DNA of 64,000 bases, from positions 1 to 64,000 of the forward strand of contig NZ_WVIC01000005.1 in NCBI RefSeq assembly GCF_009939295.1, given 5' to 3'. The translations under genes and the position numbers were made by a program. The stretch's first letter is position 1. Every line of letters begins with the position of its first letter. Below are positions 8,904-17,415 of the stretch, one piece after another. The notes below the pieces were generated by a model that was not told the DNA's origin, made no database searches, and saw only the letters and a program-made list of their open reading frames with translations. The stretch is from Petrachloros mirabilis ULC683. GTDB taxonomy: Bacteria; Cyanobacteriota; Cyanobacteriia; Thermosynechococcales; Thermosynechococcaceae.

Positions 8904-11900
8904 ATGTCTGAATCAAAACATGAATCCCGAACAATCAAGCGAACGCTTTGCATTGGTTTGGGTGGTACAGGGCGAGATGTGCTCATGCAGATTCGCAAAC
9001 TCATCATTGATCAACATGGTAAACTCAGCAATCTTCCAATTGTCAGCTTTGTTCATATTGATACAGATAGAGGTGCAGGCGGGATTTCAGGATTGAAAAC
9101 TGGCAATACCTACCGAGGAGAAAATATTCTATTTCATGAATCCGAGAAAGTTACAGCATCAATGACAAGTCATGAGATCGATGATCTTATCAAAGGCTTG
9201 AAAGAAAAAGAAATTTATGGGCACCATAATCCCTACAATTATATTCGGAATTGGCTCTCTCCTCACCTGCTCGATAGCATTAGCGCCATTGAAGACGGAG
9301 CAAGTGGAATTCGGCCTATAGGTCGACTGGCATTCTTTTATAATTATGGAAAAATTCAGGAAGCCATCCAAACGGCAGAAAATAACACTATAAATCATGA
9401 AGAATTCCTGATTAACCAAGGACTCATAGTTGAGCCAGGATTAAATATATTTGTGGTGGGTTCACTCTGTGGTGGCACTGGCAGCGGCATGTTTTTAGAT
9501 GTTGCCTATGCACTGCGAAAAAAATACTTTAATAATACTCAATTGAAAGGCTATTTGATTATTAGTCCGGAACTCTATGGTGATGCACCCAGCATGTATG
9601 CCAATGTCTATGCAGCACTAAAAGAGCTAAATCATTATTCAGCTAATAATTTTAGAGCCTGTTATGATCCAGAAAACATAGTTCAGATAGACGAACAACG
9701 AGCTCCATTTGACTTTGCGTATATCATATCTAATAAAAATTCAGAAGACTATAAAATTTTGGATAAAAATAAGCTCAACAACGTAATTGCCAACAAAATA
9801 TATTTAGATTTTGGACATGAATTAACACCGCGCATCAAAGAACAAGAGAGTGATTTTCTGTTACAAATGACTCTATTAGATCGACATCCTCGTCGAAATA
9901 TTCAGAAATATTCAACATTTGGATTGGCCAAAATATATTTTCCAAATGAACGCATTATTCAAGCTGCCTTGAATCAAATCAAACATAACTTAATTCAATT
10001 TTGGATTAAGGGTGACAGTCAAAGCCCTGATTCGAAAATGTTATTAGATAAATTTTTACTAAAATGGGAAGTCGGACAAGGGAATAAAGCACCTTTCATG
10101 CAACAGCTCAAATCAATGTCTCCAGAAAAGAGTAAAACTTTTTCGCAGTCATTGAAGATCTGGAGTAGTCAAATTGAAGCAAGCATAAATTCATTGCAAA
10201 AATCAAATGATCGACAGCAATTTCTAGATCAAATTTTCAGTGATATAAGTTTACAGTTTCGCAAAGTGCAACCTGGAGAGACTGAAAGCAAAAGAGGAGC
10301 ATGGCTCAATCATGTGCAAGAAAGCAGGTATGAATTAGTTCACGAACGAAAAAAAGATATTGAAGAATTCTTGATAGAATTACTCCAACCATCTTCTCAG
10401 TACTTTTCATTAGAATGTGCAAATTTATGGCTTGAGGCTTTAAAAACACAATTGAATGTTTGGACAAGAGAATTAGAAGAAGACTTAAAGTCTGTCGAAG
10501 GCTTAAGTGATCTTGACGATATAGATAAAATACGAAAAAATGCAAGTCAAAGGCTAGAAGATATTGAAAACCAATTTGACTTCCTAGGATTCAAAAGAAA
10601 GAAGAAAAATCGCCAGTTTCAAGAAGAATCCCTAAAATATTTGAAATCTAGCATAAAACTTATTCGTCAAAACTTTGATTATGTCACAGTAAAAGAAAGT
10701 CTCCATGTTTTAAAAGAACTGCAACAGACAGTTCAGGAACTAATTAGTCATTGTCAGAATTTCAAATCTTTTCTAGAAAATATGAGTGTAAATCATGAAA
10801 ACCAACATGATAATTTATTACACCTGAACCAAGATGAAATTACTGGAGAAGCACTTTTTACTAAGGGAGATACTGAAGCCTGTTATAAAATATTTATATC
10901 TGACAAAGATCATGAGAATATATTAGTTGAAGTTAGCAAGCAAATTATTGAGCAAGTTAGTATTCATCGTTCGCTTTTTTATCTTTTAGTGCAAGAAAAC
11001 AATTTGGATGAGCATACACTGAGAAATGGAATTGATTCTATTTGCGATAAACAATTTGGTCATAAAATTGATTCTGTTCAGCAGTCTGCGATTCAGCGAT
11101 TCATGGAAAAATACCCCTTTGCAAAAGCCGAACAACGGATGAACCAGGTTCTGCGGGAAGCAGAACCACTATTGCCGCTTAATCTAGGTGATCATTACTT
11201 TGAAAATCACAAACGCAAAGAAATGAAAATCATTGCATTTAAGCAATCAAATAATCCTTTAGATCAACATTTTCAAAATCTCTTGACTCAAAATCTTGGT
11301 ATTAACAAATCTATACTAAAGCCTATTCAAAGTGGAAATGAAGTTTTTATTGTAAATGAATATGCAGCTTTCCCATTGCGATTAATTAATGGATTAGAGA
11401 AAATGCGAATGCATTATGATCGCCAGTGTCACTTGGATATATCTCTAATTCATAATAATTTCACTGAGATTTTTACGGAAATTATCCCACCTGCACCTAA
11501 AGTCATAGAAAAAATCCAGAATGGATTTTATGCCTGTCTTGCGTTTGGAAAGCTGGACAAAACGAGTGAGGGGTATCTCTATCCTATTTATGATGATTTT
11601 TTCAACCGTCATGAAAATATAATACTTGAACCTACTTGGACAGCAGCGCTTGAGCAAATTTCAAAAAATGCAACTCTTGCTGAAGAATTATTTCAAGCTA
11701 AACAAGACGTTATCGAGGAAATAAGGCGCGATAATTCCCGTTGGGAACATCACTACGAGCCTAAGTTGCAAGAATTTATTAATTATGTAGAAGAACTTCC
11801 TGAGACTGATCCAAATTATAAAGAAAGAGTAACGGTTATTGGAGAGAGAGCTACACTTGAGAAACCTAAACGACCTGGAATCCTCACTAAAATTTCTGAT

Positions 11901-12002
11901 TATATTAAGCAAGAAGTCCTAGGATCAAAGTTGATTGCACCAACAGACAAACATTTGCTCGAAGCTAATTCTCAAAAATCGACAGAAGAAATTGACAGCT
12001 AA
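8904..12002 (+). CDS. Tubulin-like (Tubulin_2 / FtsZ-like) GTPase with long C-terminal region
   Basis: 1032 aa. The N-terminal third is a tubulin/FtsZ-type GTPase: a Rossmann start (CIGLGGTGRDVLMQIRK, about 16-32) and the tubulin signature variant SLCGGTGSGMFLDVA near 187-201, where the usual GGGTGSG reads CGGTGSG. It matches the Tubulin_2-type families seen beside vWA genes rather than cell-division FtsZ. The remaining 650 residues are largely Lys/Glu/Gln-rich helices with probable coiled coils and no membrane helix. AGGAG lies about 10 bp before the ATG. It is probably a cytoplasmic polymerising or scaffold GTPase for the downstream stator-like proteins. Composition is AT-rich. Confidence 0.88.
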   Translation: MSESKHESRTIKRTLCIGLGGTGRDVLMQIRKLIIDQHGKLSNLPIVSFVHIDTDRGAGGISGLKTGNTYRGENILFHESEKVTASMTSHEIDDLIKGLKEKEIYGHHNPYNYIRNWLSPHLLDSISAIEDGASGIRPIGRLAFFYNYGKIQEAIQTAENNTINHEEFLINQGLIVEPGLNIFVVGSLCGGTGSGMFLDVAYALRKKYFNNTQLKGYLIISPELYGDAPSMYANVYAALKELNHYSANNFRACYDPENIVQIDEQRAPFDFAYIISNKNSEDYKILDKNKLNNVIANKIYLDFGHELTPRIKEQESDFLLQMTLLDRHPRRNIQKYSTFGLAKIYFPNERIIQAALNQIKHNLIQFWIKGDSQSPDSKMLLDKFLLKWEVGQGNKAPFMQQLKSMSPEKSKTFSQSLKIWSSQIEASINSLQKSNDRQQFLDQIFSDISLQFRKVQPGETESKRGAWLNHVQESRYELVHERKKDIEEFLIELLQPSSQYFSLECANLWLEALKTQLNVWTRELEEDLKSVEGLSDLDDIDKIRKNASQRLEDIENQFDFLGFKRKKKNRQFQEESLKYLKSSIKLIRQNFDYVTVKESLHVLKELQQTVQELISHCQNFKSFLENMSVNHENQHDNLLHLNQDEITGEALFTKGDTEACYKIFISDKDHENILVEVSKQIIEQVSIHRSLFYLLVQENNLDEHTLRNGIDSICDKQFGHKIDSVQQSAIQRFMEKYPFAKAEQRMNQVLREAEPLLPLNLGDHYFENHKRKEMKIIAFKQSNNPLDQHFQNLLTQNLGINKSILKPIQSGNEVFIVNEYAAFPLRLINGLEKMRMHYDRQCHLDISLIHNNFTEIFTEIIPPAPKVIEKIQNGFYACLAFGKLDKTSEGYLYPIYDDFFNRHENIILEPTWTAALEQISKNATLAEELFQAKQDVIEEIRRDNSRWEHHYEPKLQEFINYVEELPETDPNYKERVTVIGERATLEKPKRPGILTKISDYIKQEVLGSKLIAPTDKHLLEANSQKSTEEIDS

Positions 12003-12029
12003 AGGAATCATTTTGACCATTAAAGTCAG

Positions 12030-12047
12030 CTCAATTTATGAATTGAG
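12030..12047. other. Small hairpin between tubulin-like and stator genes
   Basis: CTCAATT-tatg-AATTGAG forms a perfect 7-bp stem in the 111-bp spacer. It lacks a T-run and may be an attenuating or processing hairpin. Confidence 0.3.
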
Positions 12048-12095
12048 GAACTTTCCTGTAAAAAATCTAATTGATTTAATTGATGACCTATAATA

Positions 12096-12133
12096 TTACC
12101 CAAATTGACTGTAATGTTACCCAAATTGACTGT
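12096..12133 (+). repeat. 17-bp tandem repeat at the stator gene start
   Basis: TTACCCAAATTGACTGT occurs at 12096-12112 and 12117-12133. The second copy lies inside the coding region just after the ATG at 12114. The duplication creates a spare in-frame TTG (12105). It may be a translation or transcription control element or a replication-slippage scar. Confidence 0.7.
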
Positions 12134-14426
12134 CCTCTTCCCTTTACCTTTGTTAGCACTGACTATAATTTTAGTCATTCTTCCAACTGTGGCTGCAATT
12201 TGGCTCCGCATTCTTTTGCATCAAAACCTTGTTCATAAAAATAAGATTGTTTCACGTTTACTAAGTCATAACCCGCCAGGTATAAAACCTGATATCTTAA
12301 CCAATGTTGAATTGCGATATAAGTCAACTAGTGATGACATGGAAAATGTCAACACTATTGCACTAATCAGCAGTGCTTATGGTCAAGAAGAAATAACATT
12401 TTTGGGGATCAATGTTAGTTGCGAACAAGCCGAATACTTTAGCCGAATTTTACCTAACTTACTCCTCGCTCTTGGTCTTCTTGGAACCTTTTTAGGTATC
12501 ACGGGTAACTTATACAATATTGGCGATGCCATTCGAGACGCGAATCAACCTGGCGTAGACATCTCTGTCCTAGTTCAGCAACTTCTTCCGCAACTGCAAG
12601 GCATGGGTATTGCTTTTTTTAGTAGCCTTATTGCCCTTGTTTGTAGCTCTCTTTTAACAATCGTTAACTTCTTCTACAATACTGCTTGGGAAAAATATCA
12701 ATTAATTAGTTCATTAGAAGACTATCTCGACAATATTTATAAGTCAAAAGTTCAAGGACAAACTCGCCTTGATAAAGCTGTTGATCGGATGGTTAAGCAG
12801 CAAGAAGAGTTTTTGCTGCGATTCCATGAAAAAGTTGGGCAAGTTCTCGAAGAAACTTTTGGCAAAGCTGCGAATCAAATCGCTAACGAATCCAGCAAAT
12901 TAAGTCATTTGGCTGAGCAGGTATACTCTAATTTTTCTCAAGCTTCCGGAACTATCCGCACTGGAGCTGATATGTTTCGGGTGGCAGCGCGATCTTTAGA
13001 ATCACAGACTCAAACTCTGGCTAATCTCTTACCTCATTTTGAATATAGTTCACAACAGTTAATTTTAGGGAGTACTCAGTTTCTATCTGCCGCTGAAAAA
13101 ATTGAAAATGCTAATATAATCGATAACCTAGAAAGAATTACTTCTAGCTTGTCAGGCACTCAAGAAGCATTTACACAGTCAACGATGAGTTTAGAGTCTG
13201 GGCTGGAGATCATCATGAGCAGTAATGTAGAAGCGGCTCAGTTGGCTGAGAAAGTTTATAGTGAGCTTTATGCTTCAATATCTGAAATGCAACAGGGTTC
13301 AGCAAAGTTCTTGAAAGCAGCTAATATTATTGACAATGCATCACTCGCATTGGCTCTAGACGAAGCCGCCATCAAATGGACTTCAGCTCAGCAAGATTTT
13401 TCAGACTCTACATCTTTGTTTTGCCAATCTACACAATCTCTACAGCCAGCAGTACAATCGCTGCACGAGTCTAGCCAATCTATCAATTCGTTAAGTAGTC
13501 ATATTTCTTCTTTAGAACAAGAAGCCCTGGAGGTTTCCTTATCAATAAAGGAAAATATTACCTCAAGAGATAATCAATTTATTGCCAGTCAGCAGTCTTT
13601 GACAAGTTCAATTGACACTCTGAATGTTCAACTTTGCAAATTTGAATCTGACTTCGAAAGAATTGCAAAAATTTATATAAACGAATCTTCCAAACTTTTT
13701 GAAGAGCATTCTCGAAGAAATATTCATTTTACTGATCTTTTTAATCAATACTTTGATGGGTTTTCAAATAATCAACAAAATTTACTGACTTTCATAGAAT
13801 CACAAAATAAAGTCAATGATGATTTAACTAAAACCTTCCACGATACACATCTGAAGTTTCTAGAAAAATTTGAAACCATATCTAGCAAGATAGAATTTAT
13901 CATTGATTCCCCCAAAAACAGCACACCTGAAATAAAAAACCATGCTGTTATAGGCTCTCCAATTCCTGAATACCTAGAATCAGATTTTGAAATACTATCT
14001 AGTCACTTAGCTTCAGACAATTGGCGCGAAGCTGATCTTTCAACATTCAAACTTATTTTGAAGGCAATTGGGCAATCTCCTGACACTTCACTAACAGATT
14101 CTAAGGTTGATCAAGTGCCTGCAGATTTGCTTGTATCAATTGATCAACTCTGGATGCAATTTAGTCAAGAAAAATTTGGATTGTCTGCTCAGCATCAAAT
14201 TTGGCAAGATTGCATTGATTCAGGTGTTTCTGATAACTTAGCGCAACGAGTTGGTAGTTTGCTAGGTTGGCATCATGAAAACGACTGGCTTTACTATGAC
14301 AAGCTAAATTTTAAAAATATCCATGAAGCTCCCAAGGGGCACTTTCCTGCTCGCATCTATGATTCGTGGGATGGCAACGGAGTTGTATTCAAACCTAATT
14401 GGGTTCTAAAACTAAAAAACTCTTGA
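12114..14426 (+). CDS. MotA/TolQ/ExbB (ZorA-like) stator protein with coiled-coil tail and C-terminal GUN4 domain
   Basis: 770 aa from the ATG at 12114; a TTG at 12105 would add three. Hydrophobic segments lie near 6-30, 115-140 and 165-190. The second and third carry ExbB/MotA signatures (LGLLGTFLGITGNLYNIG; GIAFFSSLIALVCSSLL). About 430 residues of amphipathic Ser/Gln/Glu-rich helix follow, as in the long cytoplasmic tail of ZorA. The last 145 residues are a GUN4 domain: NWREAD, SIDQLWMQFSQEKFGLSAQ, LGWHHENDWLYYDKLNF, and APKGHFPA all match. GUN4 binds porphyrins and assists Mg-chelatase in chlorophyll synthesis; its role here is unknown. The neighbours are a tubulin-like GTPase upstream and an OmpA-type partner downstream. 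Confidence 0.88.
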   Translation: MLPKLTVLFPLPLLALTIILVILPTVAAIWLRILLHQNLVHKNKIVSRLLSHNPPGIKPDILTNVELRYKSTSDDMENVNTIALISSAYGQEEITFLGINVSCEQAEYFSRILPNLLLALGLLGTFLGITGNLYNIGDAIRDANQPGVDISVLVQQLLPQLQGMGIAFFSSLIALVCSSLLTIVNFFYNTAWEKYQLISSLEDYLDNIYKSKVQGQTRLDKAVDRMVKQQEEFLLRFHEKVGQVLEETFGKAANQIANESSKLSHLAEQVYSNFSQASGTIRTGADMFRVAARSLESQTQTLANLLPHFEYSSQQLILGSTQFLSAAEKIENANIIDNLERITSSLSGTQEAFTQSTMSLESGLEIIMSSNVEAAQLAEKVYSELYASISEMQQGSAKFLKAANIIDNASLALALDEAAIKWTSAQQDFSDSTSLFCQSTQSLQPAVQSLHESSQSINSLSSHISSLEQEALEVSLSIKENITSRDNQFIASQQSLTSSIDTLNVQLCKFESDFERIAKIYINESSKLFEEHSRRNIHFTDLFNQYFDGFSNNQQNLLTFIESQNKVNDDLTKTFHDTHLKFLEKFETISSKIEFIIDSPKNSTPEIKNHAVIGSPIPEYLESDFEILSSHLASDNWREADLSTFKLILKAIGQSPDTSLTDSKVDQVPADLLVSIDQLWMQFSQEKFGLSAQHQIWQDCIDSGVSDNLAQRVGSLLGWHHENDWLYYDKLNFKNIHEAPKGHFPARIYDSWDGNGVVFKPNWVLKLKNS

Positions 14427-14750
14427 TTTGGAGGATGCAGTGTAAGGCGGGACAGTTTGATACGAGTCTTAGGGGCTGCACAAAGGTTTTTCTATGCTCT
14501 ACCTTCGCCCCTAACCCCCCATTCGGGGGGGTAAAGAATTCTCAAAGTCCCCCAGAATGGGGGATTTAGGGAGCAGGTGCAAAGCGTTAGACACTTTTCA
14601 AACCGCCACTTACCTGGCCAAAAGAGCTATAAGGCTTACTTTGTCGGACAAAAGCTAAAATCCTTGTGGGACAAGCTGTCTCACCTTAAGCTGATACCCT
14701 GATTTGGTGATTATTAAATTGCTAACTATATAAGAAATTAAGTGAATTTT
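14427..14750. repeat. Intergenic insertion with inverted C/G-rich repeat
   Basis: This 324-bp gap separates the two stator genes. An imperfect inverted repeat has arms 14508-14531 (CCCCTAACCCCCCATTC...) and 14547-14571 (...GAATGGGGGATTTAGGG), a pattern dispersed in many cyanobacterial genomes. The rest, 14572-14750, shows no gene; it may carry a secondary promoter for the downstream gene. Confidence 0.65.
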
Positions 14751-15392
14751 ATGAATAGATATTCTAACAGGATTTTAGATCAAGAGTCATTAAATGTATT
14801 CAGGCCATTTACTGATTTGATGTCTAATGCCTTTATGATTATGACTTTCTTTCTTTTGCTGAGTTTGTTTCAAGCAATGGCATTAAATAGAGATCTTCAA
14901 TCAGCAAATGAAAGTCTTCAATCCGCTACACCTATCATTATTGATGAGCAGTCTGGTGATTTCAAGTTTCAATCCGGCAGCGCCCAATTGACATCTGAAT
15001 TAAAGAAATATATTGAGACAGATATTATTGTAAACATACAAAATATTACGCAAAAGCACAATATTGAATTCATCCAAGTTATTGGTCACACAGATGGCCA
15101 AACAATTAATCGTTCCAGTAATCTTGATGAGAAACTGGAACTTGCTGCCTTAGGCCAGCAGCCTGTTGCTCAACTTGCTCCTGGTTCAAATGCTGATCTG
15201 GGACTTATGAGGGCTATCGCCGTAATTCAATTACTTCAAACCTCAGAGCAACTGAAAGATATTGATTTTCGAGCTTATTCTGCTGCTCAGCTCTACTTAC
15301 CCTCAGGTAAGTTGGCCACTGTCAATCGAAGTGATGATGAATCTCGTCGCCGCATTGAAATTCGATTTGTACCCCCAGGTCAGCAACGTTAA
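14751..15392 (+). CDS. MotB/OmpA (ZorB-like) stator partner
   Basis: 213 aa from the ATG at 14751; a GTG at 14742 would add three. One N-terminal membrane helix (DLMSNAFMIMTFFLLLSLFQ, about 22-41) begins with an Asp placed like the proton-binding Asp of MotB and ZorB. The C-terminal half is an OmpA-type peptidoglycan-binding domain (VIGHTDGQ, SRRRIEIRFVP). The domain order and size match ZorB. It presumably forms an ion-driven complex with the MotA/ZorA-like protein encoded upstream. Its stop TAA overlaps the next ATG by one base. Base composition is AT-rich, like the rest of the island. Confidence 0.88.
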   Translation: MNRYSNRILDQESLNVFRPFTDLMSNAFMIMTFFLLLSLFQAMALNRDLQSANESLQSATPIIIDEQSGDFKFQSGSAQLTSELKKYIETDIIVNIQNITQKHNIEFIQVIGHTDGQTINRSSNLDEKLELAALGQQPVAQLAPGSNADLGLMRAIAVIQLLQTSEQLKDIDFRAYSAAQLYLPSGKLATVNRSDDESRRRIEIRFVPPGQQR

Positions 15393-15874
15393 TGTTTGCA
15401 ATTGAGAAGGTTTGGCCAACGAGCGAACACTACTTTCAGGCACAAAAGCACGTCGGGAGTCCACTGGAGGAAGATATCCGGAGGGCTGTGGGGCCACGGG
15501 CAGCCTTCAAGCTTGGTCGGTCACAACAGCCACGTTCCGACTGGGCGAAGGTTAAAGACACCGTGATGTATCGCGCGGTACGAGCAAAGTTCGAGCAGAA
15601 TCGCAAGCTTCGGGAAATGCTGCTCTCAACAGGCGATGCGGAACTGATCGAGCACACGGTGAACGATGACTACTGGGGGGACGGTAGCGGCCGCAACATG
15701 CTGGGTTGCATCCTGATGCTGATTCGTGAGGAGATGCGTGATTCAGGCACCGAACTAGGCGATGAGTCTGATCGGGGCTGTACCGTTATGATGTCTTGGA
15801 GAGTTCCGTTATTTGCATTCTTCCTAACGGAGATTACGAGCTATGACCCACTTAGACCTGACTTCTCTGACTAA
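15392..15874 (+). CDS. NADAR (YbiA-like) family protein, N-terminally truncated
   Basis: 160 aa. From residue 8 it matches YbiA/NADAR strongly: WPTSEHYFQAQK, RSDWAKVKDTVMYRAVRAKF, and DDYWGDGSGRNMLG. NADAR proteins are N-glycosidases acting on ADP-ribose or riboflavin-intermediate substrates; some reverse guanine ADP-ribosylation in toxin systems. The first about 40 residues of the family, including the YGxFSNF segment, are missing and are replaced by seven unrelated residues. About 40 extra residues follow the normal C-terminus. The ATG overlaps the upstream stop as TAATG. Composition is GC-richer than the island. It may be inactive, or a remnant marking the island edge. Confidence 0.75.
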   Translation: MFAIEKVWPTSEHYFQAQKHVGSPLEEDIRRAVGPRAAFKLGRSQQPRSDWAKVKDTVMYRAVRAKFEQNRKLREMLLSTGDAELIEHTVNDDYWGDGSGRNMLGCILMLIREEMRDSGTELGDESDRGCTVMMSWRVPLFAFFLTEITSYDPLRPDFSD

Positions 15875-16055
15875 GCAGCAGCTCACTGCCTTGCTTTGGG
15901 AGCTTAAGGGCACTCCTGCTGCTTATCCAGTCTATCAAGAATTCAGAACTCGATCTCCCAAGGTGACGATCAAGATCTCGGATTCAGACTGGGAAAGCAA
16001 AACTGATGAGGCATTAAAGCAGACACTTGGCATAGCCCAACCCTCAGATCAATAA
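15843..16055 (+). CDS. Small hypothetical protein
   Basis: 70 aa, not recognised. The sequence is helix-prone at first (LTSLTKQQLTALLWELKG), then charged. A plausible ribosome-binding site (ACGGAG) lies 9-14 bp before the ATG. It overlaps the odd C-terminal extension of the NADAR gene by 32 bp, which suggests that extension is not functional sequence. It is the last gene that could belong to the island operon. Confidence 0.5.
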   Translation: MTHLDLTSLTKQQLTALLWELKGTPAAYPVYQEFRTRSPKVTIKISDSDWESKTDEALKQTLGIAQPSDQ

Positions 16056-16067
16056 GTGTAGTGTTGC

Positions 16068-16340
16068 CTAACCAGGTTTTGCTGCGGACGGACTCAACAC
16101 TCTGGTGCGACCTAAAAAATTTGTACCACCGCTGAAAACCGAGCCGATATTCACCAATATGGACAGGATGCGATGGAGTTCGTAAAGGGCATGAATATGG
16201 AAGACGGACATCCACAATAGCGTCGTTGCCAGTCTTCGGTTTGACGTTCCCCTCTGACCTGGGGGACAGAGTGAGATTCCTAGCTTCACTAGCTCACGCC
16301 TAGATACCCAAGCAAGCCTGAATACCCCCTGTCAGAACGC
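16068..16340 (-). pseudogene. Possible remnant of an IS200/IS605-type TnpB 3' end
   Basis: In the minus strand, short open pieces read ACGGV, SEARNLTL and SEGNVKP, interrupted by stops. These resemble the end of TnpB-type transposase genes followed by their IS tail. No intact frame exists. The remaining intergenic part (16341-16483) shows nothing recognisable. The identification rests on short matches only. Confidence 0.3.
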
Positions 16341-16483
16341 CTCCACAGGCCATTTGTTTTTTATGTCGAACCTTGCCCGAAACGTCTACGATGCGCCCTA
16401 CCACAGGAGTTCAATCGGTGTCATAGCGTTACCATGCTAATCGGTTCCCCATATTTGAGGCGATTGCGAGTCCAGTCGATCAC

Positions 16484-17311
16484 TCAGGACGGAACTGACA
16501 GCGTTTCGGTTCGAGCCGCAGTCAGATTCACAAAATCATAGAGCTGGGGGTCTGCCAGATGGGACGGAGTCACATTTTGGAGGCTGCTCAAGAGGCGATC
16601 AATCCGACCTGGAGCCTCTCGTTCCCAGGCTTGCAGCATTTGTTTGATTTGTACTCGCTGCAAATTTTCTTGGGAGCCACACAGGTTGCAGGGAATAATC
16701 GGAAACTGGCGCAGTTCGGCGTAACGGGCAATGTCTGCTTCGGAGCAGTAGACCAGGGGACGGATCACCACATGCTGGCCATCATCACTCACCAGTTTGG
16801 GGGGCATGGCTTTCAGTTTGCCCGCGTAGAACATATTTAAAAACAGGGTTTCCACAATGTCGTCGCGGTGATGCCCCAAGGCCACCTTGGTGGCTCCCTC
16901 TTCAGTCGCCACCCGATAGAGAATGCCCCGTCGCAGCCGGGAGCAAAGCCCACACATGGTTTTCCCTTCAGGAATGACGCGGGTGACGGTGCTGTAGGTG
17001 TCTGCTTCTACGATGCGGTAGGGAACCCCCAGTTTATCTAAGTATGCAGGCAGAACCTGAGCCGGAAAGCCGGGCTGTTTTTGATCCAGGTTGACGGCCA
17101 GAATTTCAAAGTCGATGGGGGCACTGCGCTGTAGCCCTAGCAGCAAATCCAGCAGGGTATAGGAGTCTTTGCCCCCCGAGAGGCAAACCATGACCCGATC
17201 GCCCGCTTCAATCAGGTTATAGTCGCGAATGGCTCGACCCACCTGCCCCCGCAATCGAGCCTGGAGTTTTTTGAGGGTTTTGGAGGGGCTGAGGGTTAGG
17301 GTGGTGTCCAT
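16484..17311 (-). CDS. ttcA: tRNA 2-thiocytidine biosynthesis protein TtcA
   Basis: 275 aa. ATP-dependent, Fe-S cluster enzyme that thiolates cytidine 32 of certain tRNAs. Visible are the PP-loop SGGKDS (about 45-50), the CGLC motif near 120, the RRGILYRVA and [10 protein letters not shown] blocks, and CNLC near 210, the cysteine pairs that bind the cluster in TtcA. Length and motif spacing are normal. It is transcribed divergently from the dynamin gene, with a 104-bp shared spacer. Confidence 0.93.
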   Translation of the reverse strand: MDTTLTLSPSKTLKKLQARLRGQVGRAIRDYNLIEAGDRVMVCLSGGKDSYTLLDLLLGLQRSAPIDFEILAVNLDQKQPGFPAQVLPAYLDKLGVPYRIVEADTYSTVTRVIPEGKTMCGLCSRLRRGILYRVATEEGATKVALGHHRDDIVETLFLNMFYAGKLKAMPPKLVSDDGQHVVIRPLVYCSEADIARYAELRQFPIIPCNLCGSQENLQRVQIKQMLQAWEREAPGRIDRLLSSLQNVTPSHLADPQLYDFVNLTAARTETLSVPS

Positions 17312-17415
17312 TCGATGCGTCTTGGTAAGAAGAATTCAATGCCCATTGTACGGTGGCAAACTCTGGGATCAGGCGGGAACCCTAGAAATTGACCCGCTAA
17401 AGTGAGCCTTGCACC

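Noticed and set aside
7763-15392. Complete Zorya system
   Set aside because: No ZorC, ZorD or ZorE homologue is visible in the window; only the ZorAB-like motor is shared.
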